From Maratus speciosus (Eukaryota > Arthropoda > Arachnida > Araneae > Salticidae), in NCBI GenBank assembly GCA_963932465.1, contig OZ010787.1:35716087-35780086 (forward strand): DNA of 64,000 bases, given 5' to 3'. The notes below the pieces were generated by a model that worked only from the letters and a program-made list of their open reading frames with translations, searched no databases and was not told where the DNA came from. Of this stretch, positions 11,336 to 23,212 are shown one piece after another. Each line of letters begins with the position of its first letter. Position 1 is the first letter of the stretch. Both the position numbers and the translations under genes were made by a program.

Positions 11336-12075
11336 TCCATTTGCGCAAAGCAATTTTTTGTACTTATTATATATCATATTGCATACTTTTAGATTAGGAT
11401 GAAGTTAATGACAAAGGATATATTTATCCAAACATATATTTACATGTTCATATATATATATATATATATATATATTAAGTCATCAATGTGTTTAAATTTT
11501 TGTTGCTGTATATGTAGTAGGGGGAAGGGGGGGGGGGGGTAATGAATGTAAGCCGCTGGTACTGGAACTTATTAGAACCACATTTCCTATACTGTCAAAA
11601 AAACATTTTCTAACTTTTTTAGAATATATTTATAACTGTATATATTAAATAAAACCTCTCAATAGCAGACACCCTAGGACCGTAGAATTTGCCCGCTATT
11701 TAGAGGTTTTATTTTCATATGTAAAACAAGTCCAGAGTGTACAAATACCCAGCATACCGAGTACAAATTACACAAAATATGCTTCAATATATTATTAATC
11801 TGCTTTCCAATCCACAAATGTTGTGGATTGAAAAAAGTGATCGCTATATAGGTGTCCGCTATTCGAGAATGTCCGTTATTACTGAAGCATACAGTAAAAC
11901 TTCTATAACCGGTCACTCCCGAATAGCGGACAGCTCTATTTAGAAAAATATAAAGCGGGGTAGTGTATCTTCTAGAAGCAGGACCTGATTAAAACATGGA
12001 AATTGATCCGCGGCCCTGCCCCCTCACCTTCCCATCGATTTTTGTGGCCCCAAATTTGGTATGCAATTTTACGAA
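11336..12075. repeat. Repeat block with (TA)n, G-run and mini-hairpins
   Basis: A (TA)n tract lies at 11450-11475 and a G-run at about 11519-11539. A 65-bp hairpin with arms AATAAAACCTCT/AGAGGTTTTATT lies at 11649-11713. From 11890, TACAGTAAAACTTCTATAACC looks like a pogo-type end, flanked by GAATAGCGGACA and its inverse. The blocks TTTAGATTAGG...GATATATTTATCCAAA and the later CCCAAATTTGGTATG recur at 13150-13510, so this is one copy of a local repeat family. Confidence 0.5.
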
Positions 12076-12986
12076 TTCAATGTTTTTATATATGTTTAGG
12101 TTTTTTAGTATTATAACCACATACAAAATTATTATATTAGGATTATAATTTCAGGAGATATATTAATAAAAATATGAAAATGCAATTTAACATTAGAAGC
12201 TCTAAATTTTGAATGCTTATAATTCAAAAACTTATCATTCAAATGACTAGAAATTTCGTTTCTAGGCATAGTTTGAACCGAAGATTTAAAATATAGTGTC
12301 AAAATTGGGTGCATCCATTGGAAAAAACAAAACAAAGTTTGGTCTAATTTTGATTTGTAGATGGCCCCTATGCAAATTTTAAATACATCATTTAAAAGTA
12401 GACTTTATTTCCAGACGATTGGTACCAGTAACTTTCTTCTATTATTGTTGTCTTCTAGTTGCAGAGTTAGTAGGAGGTGTTTCTTTTTTTTTCGACGACT
12501 GTTCCAATCATGTGGATAAGAAATCGCTTTTGCGACTAATACTGCTTGTGTGATCGCAAGCAACGTGTGGAGCAGAAATGCAGGGTTCTCAAATCATAAT
12601 GAAGGATTTCTGTGTCCATTGATATTTACTATATTATTTATCGTTTCAAGAGAGCCAAATAAACATGAAGTCCATCCAGAATCTTATAACTACTGCTCGT
12701 CTCAGGCGCCGATGTGCGGTTGTCAAATGTTTAAGCATTTCTTGCTAATGATAAATAGTATAATAATAAAAACGAAGGGGGATAAAGAAAAGTAAGTGTT
12801 TCGTGCTCAAATTTTTTTTAATGTTCGGATCTCATATGCTGATAATTTTGTGAAATCTAGTGCTAGATTTTATTTAACACAGAAATAAAAATCCAAAAAA
12901 TGCTTAAACTGATTGACTGGGAATATCTAATTTAAATAGAAAAAAATTGTGCAACAAAGCAGGGATGGAATTCTTTCCGAAGAAGT
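12076..12986. other. AT-rich spacer, no gene seen
   Basis: An 81-residue frame at 12550-12795 has no recognisable motif, signal peptide or repeat-family similarity, and no splice context that I trust. It is treated as chance. Confidence 0.5.
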
Positions 12987-13612
12987 GAATCATTTTTTAT
13001 AAATGGGAATAATTTGTTACCATAAAGCAGAGCTGATTGCAGCATGGACAAACTGGGCTTTTTTCTATGGGACGTTAGCTTTACGGGCCCACAAATTTGG
13101 TATGAAATTTCCATAAAGCTGATATTTTAAATTTGTTTTGATCTTATACTTATTTTAATAAATATTTTGTACTTTTAGAATATGATTAGGTTAAAGAAAA
13201 GGATATATTTATCCAAATATGTATTTGATGGCATCGAGCAGTCTTAATTTTTTTTTTTTTTGTAGCAATATATGAAGGTGGCGGTGGTGGTGGTGGGGGG
13301 CGAATAAATACTAGGTCTTTGGACTGGAATTAATTTAATAAACATTTTTGATGCCGTAGGGCATATATGAAATCGCATAAATACATATTTAGGTGAATAT
13401 ATTTATATATATTATCCTATTCTAAAACTACAAAATACTGATTACGATCATAATAAAGTCAAAACTGATATAAAATATCAGCTTTATAAAAATTTTGTAC
13501 CCAATTTGGGGTACCCTAAAATCAGGGGGCAGAGAAGCATCCCAGTTTTACCACGCTGCAATTAACTCTGCTTTATGGTAACAAATTATTCTCATTTATA
13601 AAAAATGATTCA
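12987..13612. repeat. Foldback element with ~170-bp arms
   Basis: The left arm (12987-13160) begins GAATCATTTTTTATAAATG and ends near AAGCTGATATTTTAAAT. The right arm (about 13430-13612) is its inverted copy with scattered differences. The loop contains sequence also seen at 11360-11560 and a GGT/GGC-rich tract near 13275-13300. No target duplication was fixed. It is non-coding. Confidence 0.7.
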
Positions 13613-13699
13613 ATGTGGTCAAATATGGCTGCGTATATGACTTAGAAAAGTGGTCAAAGATGGCTTCATATTGGCAAAAAAAAAAAGGGGGGGGGCTCA

Positions 13700-13936
13700 A
13701 AGATGGCCGCAATTAAGACACTTGAAATGTCTGAAATTCAGACGCAAGAAGTGTAAAAATTTTAAGACACTTTAAAACGTCTGAAAATCGAACACTTCAG
13801 TTTCAGTCACTTATGTGTTTGAAATTCAGACGCAAGAAGTGTCTGAAAATTTTCAGACATTTTAAAACGTCTGAAAATTGAACACTACGTTTCAGACACT
13901 TAAGTGTCTGAATTTCAGACATTTCAGTTTACAGTG
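13700..13936. mobile_element. Second short-palindrome array with CAGTG end
   Basis: A unit of about 85 bp containing TTCAGACGCAAGAAGTGTC and ACGTCTGAAAATTGAACAC is repeated. It ends with the palindrome AGACACTTAAGTGTCT and then TTTACAGTG. This is the inverse orientation of the end at 2237. The left boundary is unclear. Class (CMC-like) is inferred from CACTG ends and subterminal repeats. Confidence 0.5.
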
Positions 13937-14209
13937 CACAGAGTACCTTTCTTCTTGCTTTTTATAATCCTCATTGTAGTTTTGCAGCATTACCTACGTG
14001 CAGTGAACATTTATTACGATCTTTCTGTTTTTTGCACTCATAAGTAATTTTTTGTTGCTTCATTCTTTTTCTAATACTTATCTTAATAATTGCGATTTAA
14101 CTTGCGCAGTTTTTTTTTTTTAGTGTATGATTAATTGTACCTACCCCATATGTGATTTACTTGGATTATTTATGCTTAGATGGTTACGTGTCCTTTTTGT
14201 GAAGAATTT

Positions 14210-14806
14210 TATTATGGGGCTAGTAGGCGCATTGAACACGGGGCAAGTTGGCTTGGTGTCTGGAGTGTGCTGGTAGCTTGAAAAACAGCAAACACCGAGA
14301 AAAGTGGTTGGAGTGCAAGATTTTGGGCACACGAGGCTTGCCCAATCGGAGACACTCGATTTTTTATTTGTGACAACTGTAACTCTGGTGATGATATCGA
14401 GTAGGATAGAAAATACTCAATGTTAATGTTTTATTCATTATTTTTATATCTGTATAATTTAGAATTTACATTGTACGGCGATAACGCCTTTGTTTAAACT
14501 TACTGGTAATAATGAAATTGGTTTCTCTTAACTGCATGTCTTACTTGAGTTTCATTCAAATTTTTATAAAGCGTGTGCCAACTTACCACATAGGTATAGG
14601 CAACTTGCCCCGTGATGGGGTAGGTTGGCGCACAATTTTCCTTTTACGTTAGACTTCCGCTAAACAAACTTCAAAAGCTACAAACTCAAAACTCCGGGTA
14701 TTTATAACCCAATGCCTGTTCTTTAAAAGTACAGTTAAAGTTTCATAAAAAACTTAACAAAAAATTAATAACTAAAAACTGCGCCTACTATCCCCGGTCT
14801 CCCCTA
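14210..14806. mobile_element. Decayed element of the TAGGGGAGA family
   Basis: The right end reads GGTCTCCCCTA, the inverse of the TAGGGGAGA start seen at 50531 and 42675. Near both ends are GGGGCAAGTTGGC and ACTTGCCCCGTG words, which resemble the GGGGCACATGTG words of the better copy. The left end is not resolved. Confidence 0.4.
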
Positions 14807-14964
14807 ATATTTTACAGCAGGGGGTGAAGGTATCAATTTGGGAGGAACATTTCATTTAATTGGTTAATTAGCTCTTGATTGATCTGTGGTCAAGACCCGC
14901 ACAATTCCCGGAATCTGTGACATACAAACACTCTACAAACGAAGGAGAATTGTCCAAACGTCAA

Positions 14965-15420
14965 CATTTTCTACCTTAAGGCTGTTCTTAACTGCTCTGC
15001 TCAACAAGCGCAAAACGTTTTAACACATTTACAAATTTATTTTTTAACGGAAAGATATAAAATTGGAAAGTCTGCCCATGGAAGCGATTTGGAATTGAAC
15101 TGTTTTTTCCATTTTTTGATCAATCTGTTACCTATTGAGTTAGAAGCATTTTGGATCACGTGACAAACCCGTTTTTCGCCCGCTCTTGAGTGCTTTTTCT
15201 TCCTTCGCGCGGAAATTCGGTTCAAAACGTCTACTTTGACACTTTTCTGAAAGAGCTATTGCGTTTGCAAAAAAAAAAAAAAAAAAAAAAAAAGGAAAAA
15301 AACAGCTCGATGACGTAGTTTCTGAACAACAACACCAGTTAGTTTCATGCATTTTCGAACAAAAATAAATTAAAACTTATGTCAGAAAGTTGCCCTTTTG
15401 GATTTGAGAACACCCTTAAG
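14965..15420 (-). repeat. Shared ~400-bp core repeat (copy 3)
   Basis: This is an inverted copy of 7140-7590. From left to right: CTGCTCTGCTCAACAAGCG, AAAGATATAAAATTGGAAAG, GGATCACGTGACAAACCC, TTCGGTTCAAAACGTCTAC, an A-run, CTCGATGACGTAGTTTCTG, and AGAAAGTTGCCCTTTTGG. The CACGTG hexamer is conserved. The short frames here are chance. Confidence 0.75.
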
Positions 15421-16261
15421 TTACCCTCTGATTTTAATGGTCAACGCAATAAATGTTGTTCTTTGAAACAAAGTTACAAAGAGAAAAACGGATTTTAGAT
15501 TATAAGATTTAAAGTCAGGAAAAAGAACTTAAGGATTTTAATTTAAATTTTTGCATTTTAATTTTGAATTTTAAAAGGATTTTAATTCTTATCCCTTTCA
15601 TCTCTATATATAATATATATCTCTCTCTAGGGGATATATGATCATTGTCATGCAACTGCGCTCGTATTTATAAACAGATTTGGATGTGATTAAGCATATG
15701 GTAAGGGTTTATTGAGATCTTGACCAAATAAGTTTTACATCTTGATCCGTCTTCCTGTTTCAAAATGGCGGCCCCTTAAATATTTCCAAAAAGCATATAA
15801 AAACTTATAAATGCCAATTTATTTGTTTCATAATCGTTAGGTCTTGAAAGAAGTATTCAAGAACATTTTTCTGATTCCCATCTATCTTAAAAAATGGATG
15901 AGTATAGCAATTTGAAATTCTAGGGTAGCTGCCTTTTTGAAAAAGGAGATTTTTTTTCCATAATCGGGCGAATTTTAGGAGTTTTAGCAAATGTAATATT
16001 TTGAAAATTTATTTTTAATATTGTATCCCATATGCTTAAAACAAGTCATATTCGCGAACATTTCGCTAAGTTTTTGAAATTTCCATTCAAATTCAGCATT
16101 GACAAAAACTAGAAATCTGCAGTAATCGGGTTCCACGCATTTTAGTTTCGTGTGTTTGAGTAAAATTAGCTGAATCCTTAAAAACAAGGAAGGGTAAAGC
16201 TGCCTTTTCTTCCCGGTACAAGCCAAAAAGACTATCGTCTTGAGGAAAATTAATGTAGTTA
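15421..16261. other. AT-rich spacer, no gene seen
   Basis: A small TA/TC-rich tract lies at 15604-15630. Nothing else is recognised. Confidence 0.55.
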
Positions 16262-16324
16262 TTTAGGAGGGGGGCGCAAAATTTCTTCTTGCCTCGGGTG
16301 CCCAAAAACGTAGCTACGCCACTG
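16262..16324. mobile_element. Right end of a hAT-type element, CAGTGGCGTAGCTACG family
   Basis: The segment runs through GGGGGGCGCAAAATTTC and GGGTGCCCAAAAACG and ends CGTAGCTACGCCACTG. The inverse of that, CAGTGGCGTAGCTACG, is a terminus I know as recurrent in arthropod hAT-type repeats. No left end was found in the window. Confidence 0.55.
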
Positions 16325-16994
16325 CATTACTTAAAATTTTAGTGTAAATTTTTTTACGAATGGATTTATTCTACCAAAAAGCCGGATATGGATGGTCAAA
16401 GCTCAGAATTTATATATTTAATTATATAATTGAATTAATTATTGGATAAACTTTCTAAATTTGTTTTTAAAATGAAATAAGCATTTTTACTATCAGCATT
16501 ATGCAAACGAAAGTTTAAAACATAGAATGAAATGCAAAACAAATTTCACACAAAGAAATATTTTCTAGAATTATAGATAAAAGGTGAAGTACTTAACTTA
16601 CTTAAATATAATTCAATTTTAGCAAAACAATACAATAACATCAAGCTATATGATCTTGAATCGAATTCAGCAATCCGTCTACAAAATGTTTCCTAGAATG
16701 TCATGTCCAGCCGTCATCACGTTGAGCATAATTGAAAAAATATTGCTAGTGTATATAATACGAATTATAACATATATCAAAAGCAATACACATTCAATTA
16801 CAGAGGATTTGTTACTTCTTTAATAACAGATTGTAGAATTTTGTCTGATTTCACCTCGCTTAAAGTTAGCCCACGTGTATCGTCACATTTATTGCGATTA
16901 ATCGTCACTTCTTAAGAACTTCGTATACGAATGTGTCTTTAGTAACTTACATATTTAAAAATGTTATTAGAAAATAATGATTTCTTACTATACA
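16325..16994. other. AT-rich flank upstream of the candidate promoter
   Basis: It has no repeat-family signature and no coding frame. It may include distal promoter sequence, but nothing specific supports that. Confidence 0.4.
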
Positions 16995-17250
16995 TCAATC
17001 AAATTCATTAACGTGGATGTTTGAGAAAACGGAGACGCCACGGACCTGTCTGTATTCATGGAGTCGAGGGAGCTCGCTCTCGCTCGAGTCGGGAAGCTCG
17101 AAATTCCTCTTGGCGTGTTGGCGATCAGTGGGCAGAGCCTCCCTCAATGGTTCACTGTGATTGGTTGTTGGAGAGCAGAGTATCCCGTCAACTACCGTCT
17201 ACTGTGCTGAACTACAGCCAATTTGGGTCCTCACGCTCAGTTTGAGTTAG
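16995..17250 (+). promoter_or_regulatory. Candidate CpG-rich promoter
   Basis: GC and CpG rise sharply here: I count about 15 CpG in some 230 bp, against almost none in the flanks. An inverted CCAAT box (GATTGG at 17159) and a forward one (GCCAAT at 17217) are present. CTCAGTTTG near 17237 resembles the arthropod initiator TCAGT. GTCGAGGGAGCTCGCTC and CTCGCTCGAGTCGGG words suggest regulatory density. No transposon end was recognised. The 74-residue frame at 17021-17245 is probably a by-product of the base composition. The role is inferred from composition and the downstream splice donor. Confidence 0.5.
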
Positions 17251-17456
17251 AAACTGTTATCGGCGGTTGTGTTTGTGAATTTAGGATGAAAACTCTGTTA
17301 TAAACAGAAATTTTTTAAAATCCTTTCACGTGTTTGTTTCTCTTGGATTTTTCAAAAGACGTTGTGAGTGTCGTCGTGTGTGACTTTATTTTGTTTTGGA
17401 ATTGGCATCAAAATACGTGCTGATTAAGGATCAAGACGATCCAACGGAATATTTTG
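17251..17456 (+). other. Candidate non-coding first exon ending at a splice donor
   Basis: The segment lacks a long open frame: the ATG at 17285 opens only six codons (MKTLL). It ends ATTTTG followed by GTAAGT at 17457-17462, a near-ideal donor. It therefore looks like a 5' untranslated exon of a gene whose coding exons lie downstream, beyond this window or hidden in it. The exact transcription start is unknown. Confidence 0.45.
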
Positions 17457-17618
17457 GTAAGTTTATTTATTTATTTTTATCTAGGTAAGTTACAGTGATT
17501 GAATATATTGTTAATAACAATGCCTATTAATTATATGATCATATATGATAGATGATACTTATTGTAACGGTGATGTAGTAAGGAATGTATTTTGTTTAAA
17601 GATTTTTAAAATAAGAAA

Positions 17619-17649
<31 letters not shown>

Positions 17650-18723
17650 AAGAAAAATAACTGCAACGTTTCCTGTAATATGTAAAGGTACACGTCTCGG
17701 ATTCTCAGAATTTCAGTAGTGAATTCGAAAACTAATAATACTTTTTATAATAGACTGCGTATTAGCAATAATCAGTTATTTGTAATTAGTTTATGGTGAC
17801 CGGAAAGTTTTCATGCGTGTATGTCAATGGGGGAAAAGGGGTGCCCGGCCTTTTTAAAAATACGTCCGGACGTAAGAGTTTTTTTTTTTTTTTTTAAGCC
17901 TTATATATTTTTTCAAAGGTAAGAAAATGGTCTCTAGGTCTTTCTGGACTTCTCTTATTAGCATAAGGAGTAGATGCGGGCCCAGATGAATACATTTGTA
18001 AGACCTTTAATATTTTTCCAAAAAGTTAAAAAGTTTTTTATTCTTGTTAGGAACTTTATAAGCTCGGGAGTATCGTACTCTTCCTCGATCCCTCCTTACC
18101 TTTGGCGATAGGTAAAGCGAATTTGAATCCTTGATCTCTAACCCGCAATTAAGAGTTAATTTATAAAATTCATATCGGTACTTCTAGTAAAACTGTCACA
18201 GCCTTTTCTATTATAAATGTTACTTCTAGTAAAATTTTTGCAATCCTGAGATTGTATATGGTTCTGAACGAAAAATATTGTTGTACATGGGAAAATCTAA
18301 ATTTCGTTTAAAAAATATATTTGCAACAAATTTTCGATTTCGCATAAAAACTTTTCATGTCATCATTTTTATAACTAAACTAGTTTTTTAGTTGTTACAT
18401 ATAAGACAATCGTATTTTACATTTTTTTTCTATGGGATGACATCTTGAAATAATTCAGTCATGGTATTCATGACATACTAAATTAATCGATAATGACTAA
18501 AATAAATTTCTGTTGTTTAGTTTTTCAATTAGTATAGAATACTTTTTTAAGTTAATAGTTGTTGATCATTAATATTTGTTAATTGATATATTTATTGAAA
18601 ACAAACGTATATATTTAACTTTTGAGCTGATTATGGTGCGGTGTATCTTCGTTTTCCTAACGGTTTAAAGTGAAGTCTGGGGACTTAAAGCAACAATTCT
18701 GTATTTTTCCATTTTCATTTTTA
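17457..18723 (+). other. Putative first-intron start, AT-rich
   Basis: A second strong donor, GTAAGT, lies at 17485-17490, directly after TTTATCTAG, so the site looks like an acceptor and a donor joined. A TA tract followed by T-runs lies near 17616-17650. No exon was recognised. Confidence 0.4.
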
Positions 18724-20090
18724 AGTAGATTTCGTATGAAATACTACCTATTACATTCTCCCCTATGTTGGAATTTCTGAAAAATTTTTGCAGATCTACA
18801 CCGACCATGACCCCTAGAACCCAAAATCACCCTCAATAAAAAACTTTATATATATACATATAGAGAGAGAGCTTTTTTTCTGGACACGATAACTTCCACA
18901 ATTTTGCACAAATCTCTTCCAAACTGATACATAAAATCAAGGGGCATAAAATCTCGGTCAAGTTCGTTAATGGGCAAAATCGGACAAGGGGATGGCAATA
19001 GGGAGGGGTTTTGTGAAAAAAAAAAAAAAAATCTTAATTTTTGTGCATGTCAAATCAGTTTAAAGTTTTTATTGCTTCTAAAAATAGGGCCTAAAATTTA
19101 TGTATCAGATTTTTGATGAAATTAAAATGGGCTCAAGGGGCGCAAAAAATAGGGTTTTTGGGAGAAAAAAAATTCCTAACTTCGTCAATTCTCAAAATAT
19201 CAAATCCAATTAATTTTATTATAAATCTGCTTAATATTATCTACAACTTTTATATTCACAAGTTTTTGATAGAACCAATTCGTACCAAAAAATTAAAAAC
19301 GAAAACAAAAAAAGGGGGGGGGGGTTGAAGAAGAAAAAATTCATAACTCCGTCAATTTACAAGATATAAAATTCCCATGAATTTATCGTATATCTTCTTA
19401 ATATTGTCTACAACATTTATATAGACAAGTTTTTGATAGGACCAATTCTTACAGCAAAAACAAATTGAAAATACAATAGCGGTTGAAGAAAAAAATCATC
19501 TTATTAAGGGTGTATTCAAATCCAAACTGCCTATTTTCTGACTCATTTTTAAATTCATTTTTGCTCTCAAACGCATCCAATTGTTAGATTCTCTTATTCA
19601 GAAACTATATAATGCACCGTAATGATCGATTTTTTGATAGAGGCAGAATATATTTCAAAAAATGATGTCAAAGTGGGCATATTGAACAGAAATTTCCCGA
19701 AGCGATTATGTTACAAACGAAAAATATTATCCTACTGAGAAAATAATTGTTCATCTTCATAAATCAAGTTTTAATTAATTGAACGAAAAATAAAAACACA
19801 GGTCTTTTATAAATCTCTTCAAAAATCACGTCAGCAAGTTTAATATTTTTTCTATTAAAAATTAATCTGAAAATGTGTCAGAAAATTTCGAGTTGTTGAG
19901 CATGGAAAAATATTTTTTTGATTACCTTCTTATAAATTCTGATAAAACCAGCTATTATAAAAAATGAAGTAAAAACTCGTCAAAAGCAGCCAGATAAAAT
20001 TGTTAATCATGATTTAGTTTTTAGTTTGGTGAAATTATTATACTTAACTTCGAAATCTACCTCTGCCTGTAGGCCGGGCCGGCAATTTTT
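18724..20090 (+). repeat. 1.4 kb repeat, copy A (inverted partner at 57808-59592)
   Basis: The homology starts at TAGATTTCGTATGAAATACT and ends at CTGTAGGCCGGGCCGGCA. The partner 38 kb away carries the same landmarks in reverse order. Inside are two tandem units of about 155 bp (about 19180-19490, each with CAAGTTTTTGATAG and CGTCAATT) and a copy of the shared core (19500-19960) with CAGAAACTATATAATGC and TGTGTCAGAAAATTTCG. No terminal inverted repeat or target duplication was fixed. Confidence 0.8.
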
Positions 20091-21459
20091 TTAATTATAG
20101 CACTTGTGGGCAGTTTAATAGTCTCAATTGATTACTGTTAAAAATAAGATACCGAAAATTTATTGAAGTGAATTTGGGTGTGAAAACTGTATTAAAATAT
20201 TTTAAGTGCACATCAATTTTACCATTATTTTTCATTTAATAATGTAATGTGTTAAGAGCAAATCCATAGATTAGAATCAAAATATCTAATTTCATTTCCG
20301 AAATTTGATTAAAGTTTTTCAGTTGTTTTTGGTTGTTTCAGTTAGTATTAAGCAATTTAGTAAAGTTTCTGAATGGCCGTTTGTAAAAATAAAAAACCTC
20401 TGTATTGACGTTTTTTATTTTATTTTATTTTATTTTATTTTTATTGCTGATTATCTTGAAACAATAATTGCCCAAATAACAGTTAATTATAGGGGATAAA
20501 ATTTGAGTATTTTCCACTTCTTTCGTTTAAACATAATGTTTGAATTTGGATTATGAAAGAGGTTATTTAAAACAAAGTATGTAATTTTTATTATTTGTTT
20601 AAACATTTGATGTGAAGCAAAATTTCAAGAGATCTGTCTGTCATGCAGCTTTCTCTCTCAAATTCGTTAAACAGTTCAACGAGTCTCTAAAAATTCCCGC
20701 CAAAATCGTTTACGTTCTACTTCTGGCTAAATTTGTCTGGATCATCAACTGCTATATTCTATAAAAGAATAGGTGTTGATGTTTGTGAATATTTGTTTTA
20801 TTTGTTTTACCTTATAGTGAACGGAGTGGGAAAAATACCAGGAAAAAATTCTAGCACGTGGCGCGTTTCGAATAGCGCGTCATAGGTGAATGAGTTTCAT
20901 AACCTTGTTTTATTCTGATTTAATTACATAACTAGTATTACATTGGACTTATAACTAAGCTAAAGCGTATGGAAATTATTCGTTTTATGTGAACTTCGTT
21001 ATAGACGAGTTCCTTTCAACATTAGTGATTTTATTAAGAAATTGATGTAATCATTGTTAACAATAAAATAATATATATATATGTCAGACCCGCTAGGCAT
21101 TTCCCGGGATTTTAATCCAACTTTATCTTAAAAATAATATGCAAACGAACCTAGTGCTGGGAGCCCCGCTGTCTTCGGAAATGATGTTCCAAATAGTCAG
21201 ACAAAATGTGAGCTCGGACTCGACTCAAAGCTGAGTCTGCCGAGAAAAAGTAAGACCAGGCTTCGGGCCAATCCCGAGCTCAAGCAGGTCTCTGCCAAAT
21301 GCAACAAATTTCTTTTTTTCTCGATTAATAGAGACCTTGTCTTCGGCGCCATAGTAACCACTTTCACATGCTAAATAATGTATTATAGAGATTTATGAAA
21401 ATTCAATCAGTTTAATTTCTATGATGATTTTAAACTTTTTAGATATCCTTAGATTAGAG
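20091..21459. other. AT-rich spacer with a (TTTTA)n tract
   Basis: A (TTTTA)n microsatellite lies at about 20413-20442. The GC-richer block at 21084-21350 (GACCCGCTAGGCATTTCCCG, GAGCTCGGACTCGACTC) may be an old repeat, but I could not assign it. No coding frame was recognised. Confidence 0.45.
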
Positions 21460-23088
21460 TAGGGATGGGACGAATTGTGATTTGGCCGAATACCGAATAT
21501 TCGGCCAAATTTTAGGCCGAATACCAACTTTTTTTTCCAATAAAGAAAATAACTTTTTTTTAATTTGATAAACTTATTTAACACAAAAAATTACGAAATT
21601 GCATTACATCCTTTTATTTTTATACTAAGGTATACCGAATTGATTTTCAGTAAGTAAGGATGGTAAGTTATTTCCATTAAAATAAAAATAATTTACTTCA
21701 CTTTTACTATCAAATGATACTTTTATCCTTTCTTGCATTCAAAATCAATAATACTCTTACACTCCTCTCTCATAACTCATGAGGGTGGCCGAGAGGTTCT
21801 GCTCTCGAAGCTGGTAGACGGGAGGTGCAGAGTTAGATCCCAATCGCGCCCGTCGGCCTAATCGTTCGGAGTTTTCGTGGTTTTCTTCGAACCTTGGTTC
21901 TCCAAGCGTTAATACGGGTTAAGTTCCCTTAGAAAGACCTCCACGAAGGGCACTCCTCCCCCTTATCGCCTATATCCCTAGTGTTGATAATTGGACGTCA
22001 AAAACACAAACAACTCATGAGGAGATATTTTCTAAAATAACCTTTAATCAAGTAAATTTTATAATTGAGAATTTGTGTCCCATAGAAAAATTTGTGAGAA
22101 TGAGTCTGTTCTGAAATCAGGTTCCAAGACTTAAATTACAAATTACATTAAATCAAGAGGTATGGTTAAAGTAGAATACATATATTAACAAAATCTTTAA
22201 CGTTTGAACCAGCACATATAATATTCCACTTATTCAACAAGTACTAAAAGCATAAACAGAAACTGATAACAACATGAATGAATGAAGATGTAAATTAAAA
22301 AATATATACATAATAATGATACTATTAAAGCCAGTAATCTTGCAAATAATTACTTAAAAGTAAAAACAATAGAATTAAAAAATATTTTATTTAATATTCA
22401 GAATTATATTTAAATATTTATAAAAATCATCGTTACAAAGCAAGTTGCGCTATCTAGAGAGTATCTAGTTTGACACCAGTTCTGTTTTCAGATGTACTGT
22501 TTTACTTGGAATAATGATATTTGGTATTCCATCTTGAAAATGAATCTTAGCTAATACACCTAGAGAAGGAATTTTTACATTTCTTATTTTATAGAAAATA
22601 GAAAGTAAGTTATCATGAATTTCACAAGAGATTTTTTATTTGTAAATGGAATTTGCAGACATTAATGAATATTCAAAAGGCAACAATTTTCTTTTTTTCT
22701 ATTAAGAGATCTTGAGTTGTAATCTATCATTCTCTGATGAAGACATTTCCCAGACAATTGAATCTCCAATTTGGGCAGCATTTTCTAAAAGATCCCCAAC
22801 TTTGAAATACAGAAAGGCTGTATATTTTTTAGTATCTGAATAACTGTACATTTTGTGCAAGTAAGAATGAGAATGACTTCATGAATGTGCCAGAAGGTAG
22901 ACAATTTGGATTAGAGAAAAAAATGCAAGAAACGAAAAAAAAATATCCTGAAATAATTTGGCAAGATATTTTTCACTATTCGGCGAGATATCTCTAAATA
23001 TTCGGCCAAAGCATTCGGTCAATAAGCCTTCAATATTCGGCAAAAGGGTCGAATACCGAATAGTGGCCGAATATTCGTCCCACCCCTA
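21460..23088. mobile_element. 1.6 kb hAT element, TAGGGATGGGACGAAT family
   Basis: The left end TAGGGATGGGACGAAT and right end ATTCGTCCCACCCCTA are inverted. Both continue into GGCCGAATATTCGG-type palindromic words. GATTAGAG precedes the left end, and GATTAGAA follows the right end two bases out, so the duplication is imperfect by a 2-bp slip. The ends fit the hAT consensus (TA..G). No transposase frame is present. A SINE has inserted at 21785. Confidence 0.75.
21785..22011 (+). mobile_element. tRNA-derived SINE with perfect target duplication
   Basis: The head contains GGTGGCCGAGAGGTTCTGC, which fits a polymerase III A box, and GAGTTAGATCCC, which fits a B box, about 45 bases apart. It is flanked by AACTCATGAGG at 21774-21784 and again at 22012-22022. 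The first G residues may belong to either the duplication or the SINE. The tail is AAAAACACAAAC. It sits inside the hAT at 21460-23088 and so is younger than that element. Confidence 0.82.
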
Positions 23089-23212
23089 TAGATTAGAACA
23101 GTAGAATCTTTCTGCCCAACAGTCATTTGCCATCACAATTTCCGAAAGTGATATTCGGCATATTTAATCGCAAAGTTTGTCCTTAAATAAAGCAAATTAT
23201 TCGGTTTTAATA

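Noticed and set aside
12550..12795. 81-residue frame as a possible exon
   Set aside because: No recognised motif, no convincing splice sites and no start context; expected by chance in this length.
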